The notes under the pieces: model-generated | Told to the model about the DNA's origin: nothing | Seen by the model: the letters and a program-made list of their open reading frames with translations, nothing else | The model's database searches: none | Origin: CAYYYW01 sp964476245 | GTDB taxonomy: Bacteria; Patescibacteriota; Microgenomatia; UBA1406; HO2-37-13b | DNA length: 64,000 bases | NCBI GenBank assembly: GCA_964476245.1 | Contig: CAYYYW010000001.1 | Location: forward strand, 1-64,000 | Direction of reading: 5' to 3' | Program-made: the position numbers and the translations under genes | Shown here: positions 51,238 to 58,399 of the stretch, piece by piece | Position numbering within the stretch: position 1 is the first letter of the stretch | Layout of the letters: each line of letters opens with the position of its first letter

Positions 51238-51986
51238 GTTTCCCTATTGCTTAATTTTTCTTTAAACACCAACCACAAAAACTTAACTAACCTTAGTTGC
51301 CTCCTCCACCGCCATGGTTGAGTTATCAGACGATACAACCATTCAAGACCAATTTTTCTTAACAACAATGGCGCTCTTTTTACTTGACCGCTTAAAACAT
51401 CAAATCCCTGCCCAACCCCCATACAAACAATGCCTTTAAATTTTCCTCTATGTTTATACAACCATAATTCTTGAGCCGGCGAACCAAAAGCAACAAAAAT
51501 CAAATGGGGCTTAAAACGGGAAACTATAGAGAAGATTTTTATCTCTTCTTCTCTTTTGGGGTCGGCAATGTTTTTTATTCCTTCAAGAGGATAAAATCTT
51601 GCTTCAGGAAATTTCTCCTTTTGGCAATCAACCACTTTATCTGCTATTTTTGGCCCACCTCCAATAAGCATCACTCTTAAGCGTCTGTTGTTCGCCAGCT
51701 TTAGTAGGTCTGACATTAAGTCTACCCCACTGATACGGTTATGAAGAGGTATGTTTAAGATTCGGGCGGCCACAACAATACCTTTACCATCAATTATTTG
51801 TATTTGGGCTGTCTGTAAAATCTTTTTAAACTCTTTATCTTTTTGGGCAATTACTAGGTTTTCCGGGTTAAGGGAAACAATGTGGATAAAATTGGTTGGG
51901 TAAAGAAGGAACTTTATAATTTCCTCTAGGATATCATTTTGGGATAAGTTTTTTACACGTATTCCTAATAAATTTTTTATTGCCAT
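51234..51986 (-). CDS. WecG/TagA/CpsF-family glycosyltransferase (GT26)
   Basis: 250 aa, the family's usual length. RISGVDLMSDLLKLA, RVMLIGGGPKIADKV, LIFVAFGSPAQELWLYKHR, MGVGQGFDVLSGQVKRAPLLLRKIGLEWLYRLITQP are the GT26 signatures. It adds ManNAc- or glucosyl-type sugar to a membrane-linked acceptor in surface polymer or teichoic-acid-like synthesis. Its stop overlaps the NTase-fold gene by 4 bp, so they are co-translated. Confidence 0.9.
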   Translation of the reverse strand: MAIKNLLGIRVKNLSQNDILEEIIKFLLYPTNFIHIVSLNPENLVIAQKDKEFKKILQTAQIQIIDGKGIVVAARILNIPLHNRISGVDLMSDLLKLANNRRLRVMLIGGGPKIADKVVDCQKEKFPEARFYPLEGIKNIADPKREEEIKIFSIVSRFKPHLIFVAFGSPAQELWLYKHRGKFKGIVCMGVGQGFDVLSGQVKRAPLLLRKIGLEWLYRLITQPWRWRRQLRLVKFLWLVFKEKLSNRET

Positions 51987-52161
51987 TCTAGTTGTTTATT
52001 ATAAGATTAAAAAGAAATCTAGAAAAACTAAACAAAACCGCTTTTTGTTCAATTTTATTGAACGCATATTTAACTTACGTAACAATATTATATCTTAATC
52101 GTAATTAAAGTGACCTCTTTTATCATAAATTTAACTATATCCAATTTTTTAAAACACTATT

Positions 52162-52187
52162 ACTTCAATTATTTAAATAATTGAAGT
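52162..52187. repeat. Perfect 26-bp AT-rich palindrome, family 3
   Basis: Identical to 17766-17791, including the following ATT. It lies 39 bp after the mreB stop (gene sense); the rest of 51987-52225 shows nothing. Confidence 0.75.
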
Positions 52188-52225
52188 ATTGTCTATGTAT
52201 TTTATATTTTTATAGGATAGCTTTA

Positions 52226-53251
52226 TTATCTAATTGCTTCTTTGTAGCTCTCTAAATTTTCCATGGCCATTCCTAATCCACGAATAACAGAAAGCAACGG
52301 TTCTTCGGCAACAAAAGCGGCTACATTAATATTGTAAGTTATGTATTTGTCCATGTTTTTTAAAAGGGCTGTTCCCCCTGAAAGAATAACTCCGCGATCA
52401 ACAATGTCCGAAGCTAATTCAGGCGGTGTTTGGGCTAAGACCTCTTTCACTCCCTCTAAAATCAATTTTAGCGGTTTTTGAATTGCTTCAGAAATTGAGA
52501 GCTCGTTGACTTGAACAATTTTGGGCAAGCCCGACTGAAAATCTCTTCCTCTCACCTCAAAAGTTTTTTCTTTACTTGCTTCCTCGACAAAAGCATTGGC
52601 AAACTTGATTTTTACATCCTCTGCTGTCCTATCTCCCACCATTAAATTATATTTCTTTCTTATATGTTGAATAATTGCCTCATCAATTTTGGTCCCGGCG
52701 ACGCGAATACTCTTATAAGCCACTAACTGACCTAAAGATATAACCGCCACCTCAGTTGAACCACCACCAAGATTAATAATCATGTGGCCGGACGCTTGAG
52801 AAATGGGGATTTTTGCTCCAATGGCTGCCGCCAACGGCTCTGACATTAAATAAATATCAGAAACCCCATTATTTTTACAAGCAGAAACAACCGCTCTTTT
52901 TTCAACTTGCGTCGCCCCACCAGGAATCGCCACCATCATGTCAACCCTTAAATAAAAACTCTTCAGCGCCTTCTTTAAAAAATAACCAACCATGACTTCA
53001 GTTACGGTATAGTCGGCAATCACACCTTCTTTCAACGGCCGAGAAGCAATAATTGTTCCAGGAGTGCGACCCAACATTTCGTAAGCATCATCTCCCACCG
53101 CCAAAATTCTTTTACCTGCCTTGCCAGCAGACAAGTTTTCCAAAGAATAAGCTACCACGGTGGGCTCATTTAAAACAATTCCTTCTCCAGCTAAATAAAC
53201 CAAAGTATTAACTGTGCCTAAATCAAGAGCTATCTTTTTGCGAAAAATCAT
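52226..53251 (-). CDS. mreB: Rod-shape actin MreB
   Basis: 341 aa from the ATG at 53251; an upstream TTG adds seven residues. IALDLGTVNTLVYLAGEGIVLNEPTVVAY (phosphate 1), IINLGGGSTEVAVISLG (phosphate 2), RVAGTKIDEAIIQHIRKKYNLMVGDRTAEDVK, and GVILSGGTALLKNMD (adenosine). It polymerises under the membrane and guides wall synthesis; the class A PBP and L,D-transpeptidase in this window are likely clients. No mreC/mreD follows; it is monocistronic here. Confidence 0.95.
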   Translation of the reverse strand: MIFRKKIALDLGTVNTLVYLAGEGIVLNEPTVVAYSLENLSAGKAGKRILAVGDDAYEMLGRTPGTIIASRPLKEGVIADYTVTEVMVGYFLKKALKSFYLRVDMMVAIPGGATQVEKRAVVSACKNNGVSDIYLMSEPLAAAIGAKIPISQASGHMIINLGGGSTEVAVISLGQLVAYKSIRVAGTKIDEAIIQHIRKKYNLMVGDRTAEDVKIKFANAFVEEASKEKTFEVRGRDFQSGLPKIVQVNELSISEAIQKPLKLILEGVKEVLAQTPPELASDIVDRGVILSGGTALLKNMDKYITYNINVAAFVAEEPLLSVIRGLGMAMENLESYKEAIR

Positions 53252-53345
53252 GAATAAATTTTCTAATAACAACGTTATAATATATAATTAATAGTATACA
53301 ATATGTCAGGTTAATTTTTAATTTTTAATTTATTATAATATCCTT

Positions 53346-54611
53346 ATGAAATCTCTTTTGAGCCGAATAATAATATTCAGTTCTTTCGTTTTGATTCTTG
53401 TTGCTCTTATAAGCTATGCTCGAGGCTATCGAATTAATTTTTCCAAAAAAACAATTACCCCCACCGGTATTTTAGTCGCTTCATCATATCCTGATGGGGC
53501 TAAAATTTATATAAACAACGAGCTTTCCGGAGCCACCAACTCAAATCTCACCCTCCCGCCGGGAAAATATCAGGTGGAAATTAAAAAAGACGGTTATTCA
53601 TCGTGGAAGAGCAACCTGATAATTAAAGGTGAATTGGTGGTAAAAGTCGACGCCTTGCTTTTTCCGCAAAGTCCGTCGCTCTCTCCTATTACCTCTTTAG
53701 GAGTTATTAAAGCTCAATTTTCTGAAATTAACAATAAGACTATTATTCTTTCTGAAAATGACGATGCGGAAAAAGACGGTATTTATCTTTTGGAAAACAC
53801 CAAAAGAACCCTTTCTATTTTTAATCCTTTAAAGCTTTTAGTCTTAAAGTCATCTTTTTTGGAAGATTTTGATTTAAAAGAAAGCGGCCTAAAATTTTCT
53901 CCCGATGGAAAACAAATTTCCTTTACTACACCAACCACGGCATATTTAATCTCAACCGAAGAACAAACATTGCAACCTTTTGACATCACCAATTCAAAAG
54001 AAACCATCGATCAAGCCTGGGTAAGAGATGAAGAAAAAAATACCCAAAAGATTTTGGAAACCTTTAAAGATCCACTGCCCAAAATCGCTTCCGACTCGTT
54101 CAAGATTGTCAGTTTTTCTCCTGATGAATCAAAAATTTTATATCAGGCAACCAAACACACTCCCCTGCCCTTAATAATTAATCCACCTCTTATCGGCGCC
54201 AACCAAACCCAAGAAGAACGAACTTTAAAAAAAGACAGTTTTTACGTTTACGATAAAAAAGAAGATAAGAATTATAAAATTGACCTAATTAATCTAATTG
54301 ATCTAATTCCTAAACAAATCCCAAATCCCAAATCCCAATTAGGTCAATTAGAAATTGGTAATTTTATAATTTGGTATCCTGACTCCCGTCATTTAGTCAT
54401 TAACGAAAGCTCCTCCTTCGCCAAGGCTTCGGAGGGCAAGAAGCGGGTTTCAATTGTTGATTATGATGGAGAAAATAAACAGGCAGTCTATTCCGGGCCG
54501 TTCGAACAAGAATTTGTTGCCGTCACCTCTGACGGTAAGTTATTGATTTTGGCCAATCTTAATCCCCAAACGAACAAATTGCCGGATGTGTATGCGGTGG
54601 GAATAAAATAA
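53346..54611 (+). CDS. Membrane-anchored PEGA-domain protein with propeller-like C-terminus
   Basis: 421 aa. A membrane helix (about 7-25), a PEGA domain (about 38-105: PTGILVASSYPDGAKIYINN, LPPGKYQVEIKKDGYSSWK) and a beta-rich region with TolB/WD-like SPDGKQISF and SPDESKILY repeats (about 125-415). It probably binds a surface component. Two repeat-derived inserts are translated: LINLIDLIPKQ...LGQLE (54278-54349) and SSFAKASEGKK (54412-54435). TATAAT at 53334-53339 is 7 nt before the ATG. Confidence 0.75.
   Translation: MKSLLSRIIIFSSFVLILVALISYARGYRINFSKKTITPTGILVASSYPDGAKIYINNELSGATNSNLTLPPGKYQVEIKKDGYSSWKSNLIIKGELVVKVDALLFPQSPSLSPITSLGVIKAQFSEINNKTIILSENDDAEKDGIYLLENTKRTLSIFNPLKLLVLKSSFLEDFDLKESGLKFSPDGKQISFTTPTTAYLISTEEQTLQPFDITNSKETIDQAWVRDEEKNTQKILETFKDPLPKIASDSFKIVSFSPDESKILYQATKHTPLPLIINPPLIGANQTQEERTLKKDSFYVYDKKEDKNYKIDLINLIDLIPKQIPNPKSQLGQLEIGNFIIWYPDSRHLVINESSSFAKASEGKKRVSIVDYDGENKQAVYSGPFEQEFVAVTSDGKLLILANLNPQTNKLPDVYAVGIK
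54278..54349. repeat. In-gene inverted repeat (AATTGACCTAATT / AATTAGGTCAATT)
   Basis: Perfect 13-bp arms at 54278-54290 and 54337-54349 enclose tandem AATCCCA units. Related to the element at 5722-5825. Confidence 0.6.
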
Positions 54612-54622
54612 TTAGAAGTTTT

Positions 54623-55360
54623 TTACTCCACTGCTCTTCTCGCAAACACCAACAATCTTTTTAATGTTGTTCCCGGCGGCCAGCAGGTCTGAAGAGTTAA
54701 AAACTCACGATTGGTTTTTTTAGTTAAAAATTCAACTTGGGATGGATCAACTATTCTCTTATCAATCACCTGATAAACCACTCTTTGTCCTTGATAAAAA
54801 AGATTAACTTCGTCTCCTTTTTCCAGTTTGTAAAGGAGATAAAAAACAGCATTATAGGAACCTACATTCCAAAAATAATCGGTTGAATGAGCAAAAAGAA
54901 AAATATGTCCTCCTTCACCCGGAAAAGCTGTTCCCGCCGCGTGGGCTACGCCCTTTTTTAAAACCTCAAGATATTCTTTCTCGTCTCCCGCGTTAACATT
55001 CCCAGAAACTTTAGCATTAGCCCCAATTTTAGGAATGACGATACTAAAATTCGGGTCTTGGGGAACTAAAATCTCAATTGACTTAATATTGAGAGCTTTA
55101 GCCAATAAGCCTTTCGGTTGAGTTTTATAAAGACTGTCTTTGGACAAAGACAGTCTTTGTTTATCTTCAACAATATATTTTTTTTCAAATTTCTTTTCTA
55201 TAAAATAACGTATTTCTTCTTTAGCTGGCAGGTAAAATGTCTTACCAATCATAAACAACGAGAGCAAAACCAAAAAATTCCCAATAGTGCGAAGGGTAAG
55301 GATTTTGAGAAACTCTGGTGTTGAGAAAGTTTTTTTGAGATGGTGAAGTGATTTTCGCAT
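54623..55360 (-). CDS. Sortase
   Basis: 245 aa. A membrane helix (about 24-44) and a sortase barrel with H158 (HIFLFAHST), C226 (LTLQTCWPPG) and R235 (TTLKRLLVFA). It cleaves LPXTG-type signals and joins the protein to the wall or another surface partner; a candidate substrate with LPKTG is encoded at 5860-6507. Residues 69-79 (RLSLSKDSLYK) derive from a palindrome (55129-55158). The ATG is one base downstream of the tRNA-Arg 3' end on the same strand. Confidence 0.88.
   Translation of the reverse strand: MRKSLHHLKKTFSTPEFLKILTLRTIGNFLVLLSLFMIGKTFYLPAKEEIRYFIEKKFEKKYIVEDKQRLSLSKDSLYKTQPKGLLAKALNIKSIEILVPQDPNFSIVIPKIGANAKVSGNVNAGDEKEYLEVLKKGVAHAAGTAFPGEGGHIFLFAHSTDYFWNVGSYNAVFYLLYKLEKGDEVNLFYQGQRVVYQVIDKRIVDPSQVEFLTKKTNREFLTLQTCWPPGTTLKRLLVFARRAVE
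55129..55158. repeat. 30-bp palindrome inside the sortase gene
   Basis: AAAGACTGTCTTTGG followed by ACAAAGACAGTCTTT. The arms match the hairpin at 2357-2385. It encodes LSLSKDSLYK in the linker between membrane helix and catalytic barrel. Confidence 0.65.
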
Positions 55361-55361
55361 G

Positions 55362-55433
55362 TACCTCCAGCAGGAATTGAACCTACATCAACCGCTTAGG
55401 ACGCGGCTACTCTATCCGTTGAGCTATGGAGGC
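55362..55433 (-). tRNA. tRNA-Arg (CCT)
   Basis: 72 nt. Acceptor GCCTCCA/TGGAGGT with a G1-U72 pair, anticodon arm GCCGC-GTCCTAA-GCGGT (anticodon CCT), T-arm GTAGG-TTCAATT-CCTGC, discriminator A. CCA is not encoded. The sortase start codon follows after one base. Confidence 0.92.
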
Positions 55434-55484
55434 TTTAGTAGTATTTTAACAAATTTTTTGCGTTGTGTGTTTCGTCTTACATGT

Positions 55485-55490
55485 TATAAT
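55485..55490 (+). promoter_or_regulatory. -10 box of dTMP kinase gene
   Basis: TATAAT ending 7 nt before the ATG at 55497, with a weak TTGTGT -35 at 55463-55468. It fixes the start and predicts a leaderless mRNA. Confidence 0.6.
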
Positions 55491-55496
55491 AAGAAA

Positions 55497-56096
55497 ATGT
55501 TCATTGTTATTGAAGGTATTGATGGCGCCGGTTGCGAAACCCAGGCGCGGTTGGTTTATGAAAAGGTACGGACAGGACAATGTCCTGTCCCTACACATCT
55601 GATAAAATATCCCGATTATCAAAAAAACATTGGCCCGTTGATTAAAGAATTTTTATATCAAAATAAAAATCTATCAGCCGAGGGACAATTTTTGCTCTAT
55701 AGTCTGCAATTTGTTTTAGACAGAGAAGAGATTGCCAAACGCCGCAAAAACCAAATCGTTATTGCTGATCGTTATTTTACCAGTGCTCTCTGTTATCAAA
55801 CCCTAGAAGGCATCAAGTTAAAAACCGCTCTTCGCTTTGCTGATGATTTCAAAATTGAAAAACCCGATCTGGTTTTTTATTTAAATGTCAGGCCGGAGAT
55901 TGCTATCAAAAGAAAATCCGGAGAAGATAAAGAAAAAAACCGGCGGGAAAAAGATTTTCAGTTCATTAAAAAAACCTACCAACAATACCAAAAACTAATC
56001 AAAAATCAAGTCTGGACAGGATGGATTGATATAGATGGAGAAAGAGGGATTGACGAGATAGCGAAAGAGATTTATAATAAAATATTAAATCTTTAA
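55497..56096 (+). CDS. tmk: Thymidylate kinase-like protein with altered P-loop
   Basis: 199 aa from the ATG at 55497; the upstream extension crosses the tRNA and is rejected. P-loop FIVIEGIDGAGCETQARLV: the usual Lys-Thr of GxGKTT is Cys-Glu. DRYFTSALCYQ (DRY/DRF motif), KPDLVFYLNVRPEIAIKRK and the LID REKDFQFIKKTYQQY fit dTMP kinase. It would convert dTMP to dTDP. Residues 25-33 (RTGQCPVPT) come from a 21-bp palindrome (55570-55590). The missing Lys raises doubt about catalysis or suggests a variant mechanism. Confidence 0.78.
   Translation: MFIVIEGIDGAGCETQARLVYEKVRTGQCPVPTHLIKYPDYQKNIGPLIKEFLYQNKNLSAEGQFLLYSLQFVLDREEIAKRRKNQIVIADRYFTSALCYQTLEGIKLKTALRFADDFKIEKPDLVFYLNVRPEIAIKRKSGEDKEKNRREKDFQFIKKTYQQYQKLIKNQVWTGWIDIDGERGIDEIAKEIYNKILNL
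55570..55590. repeat. 21-bp palindrome inside the dTMP kinase gene
   Basis: GGACAGGACA-A-TGTCCTGTCC, perfect. Translated as RTGQCPVPT. Confidence 0.65.
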
Positions 56097-56137
56097 CAGT
56101 TTTTTTAACATTTAACTGTTTAGTCTTTAATGTTTCT

Positions 56138-56719
56138 ATGGAAAGAACACTAATTATCCTCAAGCCCGACGCGGTTAAACGCGGATTAGTGGGAACAATT
56201 TTCGAATATTTTGAAAACGTTGGCTTAAAGCTTTTGACAGCTAAAATGGTCAAACCGGATCAGGAAGTAATAAAAAATCACTATCCGGGTACAAAAGAAT
56301 GGATAACGGAAATGGGACAAAAAACTTTAGCCAGCTTTAAACAATCTGGCGCCGATGTTAAAAAAACTTTGAAAACGGATGATCCTACCGTGCTTGGTCG
56401 ATTTGTTTACGACCGTTTAATCAAGTATTGGATGGAGGGGCCTATTATTGTATCTGTTTGGGAAGGACCACACGCTATTGAAATTGCCAGAAAAATAAGA
56501 GGTCATACTATTCCCTATTTATCTTCCCCTGGAACAATTCATGCTACATATTTGTATGATTCCTCTCTCCTTTCCACCAGCTTAAATCGGGTAGTCAAAA
56601 CTTTTATTCACGCATCAGGAGACGCTGCGGAAGCACAAAGGGAAATTAAATATTGGTTCGGGACGAACGAGTTTAGAAGTTATGAAAGAGAAGTTGATAA
56701 ATTATATCTTATTAAATAG
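56138..56719 (+). CDS. ndk: Nucleoside diphosphate kinase (long form), copy 1
   Basis: 193 aa against the usual 140-150; the extra residues lie in the middle (about 55-95). LIILKPDAVKRGLVG, IPYLSSPGTIH and KTFIHASGD with the phosphohistidine H158. It balances NTP/dNTP pools and sits next to dTMP kinase. The GTI/YDSS region in place of the usual GTIRGDF differs from copy 2, so this copy is more diverged. Confidence 0.85.
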   Translation: MERTLIILKPDAVKRGLVGTIFEYFENVGLKLLTAKMVKPDQEVIKNHYPGTKEWITEMGQKTLASFKQSGADVKKTLKTDDPTVLGRFVYDRLIKYWMEGPIIVSVWEGPHAIEIARKIRGHTIPYLSSPGTIHATYLYDSSLLSTSLNRVVKTFIHASGDAAEAQREIKYWFGTNEFRSYEREVDKLYLIK

Positions 56720-56810
56720 TTCTTTCGTTAACGAGTTAACGTGTTAACGAGTTGATTATTTTTTTTAACTCGTTAAACCGCGAAACCCGTTAACCGAATA
56801 ACACAGTTTT
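56720..56810. repeat. GTTAACGAGTT hairpins between the two NDK genes
   Basis: Repeated TTAACGAGTT units face AACTCGTTAA across a T-run. It may form a terminator or stem, or be another short repeat. Confidence 0.5.
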
Positions 56811-57398
56811 ATGAACAAACAAAGAGTATTAATTATAATAAAGCCCGACGCTGTTCAGCGAGGATTGATTGGTGAAATCTTAAAAAGGCTTGAACAAGTT
56901 GGCCTAAAAATTGTTGGCTTAAAATTTGTTTGGGCAACTCAAGATCAAGTAAAAAATCTTTATCCCGAAGCCGAGACTTGGTTTAAAAAGGTAGGAGAAC
57001 GGACGTTAACTAATTATCAAAAGAAAGATCTTGATGCCAAAAAGATTTTAGGAACGGACAACCCTGTTGAAATCGGCAAATTAGTAAAACGCTGGTTAAT
57101 TAATTATCTTCAGGAATCCCCTATTCTTTGCGCCGCGCTTGAAGGACATGAAACCGTCGAAATTATCAGAAAAATTTGCGGCAACACCATTCCTCTTTTG
57201 GCCCCTCCTGGCACGATTCGTGGAGATTTTTCCCACGATAATATTGAATTGGCAAATGAAAATAAACGTCCGTTACGAAATGTCATTCATGCCTCGGATA
57301 CAATCCAAGACGCAGAAAAAGAAATCAAGGTTTGGTTTACCGAAGATGAGTTATTTGAATATGAGCGGGCGGATGAAGAAATAATGTTTGGACCTTGA
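56811..57398 (+). CDS. ndk: Nucleoside diphosphate kinase (long form), copy 2
   Basis: 195 aa, same insert as copy 1. LIIIKPDAVQRGLIGEILKRLE, PLLAPPGTIRGDFS and NVIHASDTIQDAEKEI with H160. It keeps the classical GTIRGDF motif that copy 1 has lost, so this is probably the main enzyme. The tandem arrangement suggests duplication. Confidence 0.87.
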   Translation: MNKQRVLIIIKPDAVQRGLIGEILKRLEQVGLKIVGLKFVWATQDQVKNLYPEAETWFKKVGERTLTNYQKKDLDAKKILGTDNPVEIGKLVKRWLINYLQESPILCAALEGHETVEIIRKICGNTIPLLAPPGTIRGDFSHDNIELANENKRPLRNVIHASDTIQDAEKEIKVWFTEDELFEYERADEEIMFGP

Positions 57399-57450
57399 TG
57401 TCATTCCGAGCGAAGCCTCGATTGAATCGGAGCGAAGTCGAGGAATCCCT
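57399..57450. repeat. GTCATTCCGAGCGAAG-type REP sequence
   Basis: Contains GTCATTCCGAGCGAAG and an inverted CGAAGTCGAGGAAT around GATTGAATC. The same class is found at 57749-57786 and, in frame, at 58902-59011. Confidence 0.55.
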
Positions 57451-57453
57451 TCT

Positions 57454-57734
57454 CTAATCTTCGCTCAGATCTTTCCATCCTGGATTTATTCTTCTAATAA
57501 GCCACTCTTTTTTTCTCTTCGCCAATTTTTCAGTTGTTTTTCTCGTACGATTGCGTCATTAATGCTCGAATATTGTTCAGAATAAACTAATTTTATGCAA
57601 CTATATTTTTTGGAAAATCCATCGATTAAACCCTGTTTATGCTCATAAACTCGTCTTTGTAAATTATTTGTCACACCAAGATACAATGTTCCGCTTTTAC
57701 TTGCCATAAGATAGACATAATAGTTTTTTTTCAT
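57454..57734 (-). CDS. GIY-YIG nuclease-domain protein, frameshifted at the C-terminus
   Basis: The N-terminal part MKKNYYVYLMASKSGTLYLG and RRVYEHKQG carries the GIY-YIG core (YVYLM...LYLGV) and Arg. The continuous ORF ends at 57486 with KKSGLLEE. If the run of seven A (minus sense, near 57517) had eight, the frame would read KKEWLIRRINPGWKDLSED and stop at 57454, the usual ending of this small family. So the copy is frameshifted by one base, or slippage or a sequencing error occurred. Confidence 0.72.
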
Positions 57735-57787
57735 GAAAGGATTCCTCCACGCGTCCCGACATTCGTCGGGACTTGGTCGGAATGACG

Positions 57788-58354
57788 TTAGAGTATTTTC
57801 TTTATCAGCTTCTCAATCTTCCCATAAAACCTCCCCACATTAGAATTATTCATCAATGTATAATCCGCCAGTTCAATGCACTTCCCCACCTGCTGCCCAG
57901 ATTTCTCTTGCCCAATACCAAAGTCACGTCTGTCTGTTTTATAAAAATCTCGCCAGGTTTTTGGATCCCAAGGCTTACCCCGCTGCAAAACTCTCTTAAA
58001 ACGGATTTTTCTTTGGGCTTTCACTGCCACTAAAATAAAATTTTTTATCGTTCGTAAATATTTTACTTCGGCGGGGTTTCGAATTCCTGTAATCACCACC
58101 GGTCGTTTGTCGTTGTTTAAAATCTCAATCGCCCGCTTGGCTAAAACAGCATCGCCGTATTTTTTCCTAAGCTCATCGCCAATATCTTGAAGCGTTTTTC
58201 TGGTAAATAAATCCACTCCTCTTTTTGTCAACTCCTGATGAAGAACCGTAGATAAAGAAAAGGTGCAAAAGCCGTATTTCTTAATTAAATACTCGGCAAA
58301 GACTTCTTTTCCGGCGGCAATCTGACCAACAACACCGATATAAATTTTTTTCAT
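57788..58354 (-). CDS. P-loop kinase (dephospho-CoA/nucleoside-phosphate kinase-like)
   Basis: 188 aa. Walker A IGVVGQIAAGKEVFAEYL (9-16 region), SLSTVLHQEL, VVITGIRNPAEVKYL and KTDRRDFGIGQEKSGQQVGKC. The layout resembles dephospho-CoA kinase and archaeal UPF-type NMP kinases. Substrate uncertain. It starts 45 bp after the prepilin peptidase stop on the same strand. Confidence 0.7.
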   Translation of the reverse strand: MKKIYIGVVGQIAAGKEVFAEYLIKKYGFCTFSLSTVLHQELTKRGVDLFTRKTLQDIGDELRKKYGDAVLAKRAIEILNNDKRPVVITGIRNPAEVKYLRTIKNFILVAVKAQRKIRFKRVLQRGKPWDPKTWRDFYKTDRRDFGIGQEKSGQQVGKCIELADYTLMNNSNVGRFYGKIEKLIKKIL

Positions 58355-58363
58355 ATTACTATC

Positions 58364-58399
58364 AACCTGTCAGGTTGATTTTCGGAAGGCCATAACAAT
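58364..58399. repeat. 3'-end hairpin repeat, family 2
   Basis: Hairpin AACCTGTCAGGTT (58364-58376) and the tail AAGGCCATAACAATTT against the prepilin peptidase stop. Confidence 0.55.

Noticed and set aside
55359..55496. 46-codon N-terminal extension of dTMP kinase
   Set aside because: It reads through the tRNA-Arg gene on the opposite strand; the -10 box and the family start both favour the ATG at 55497.
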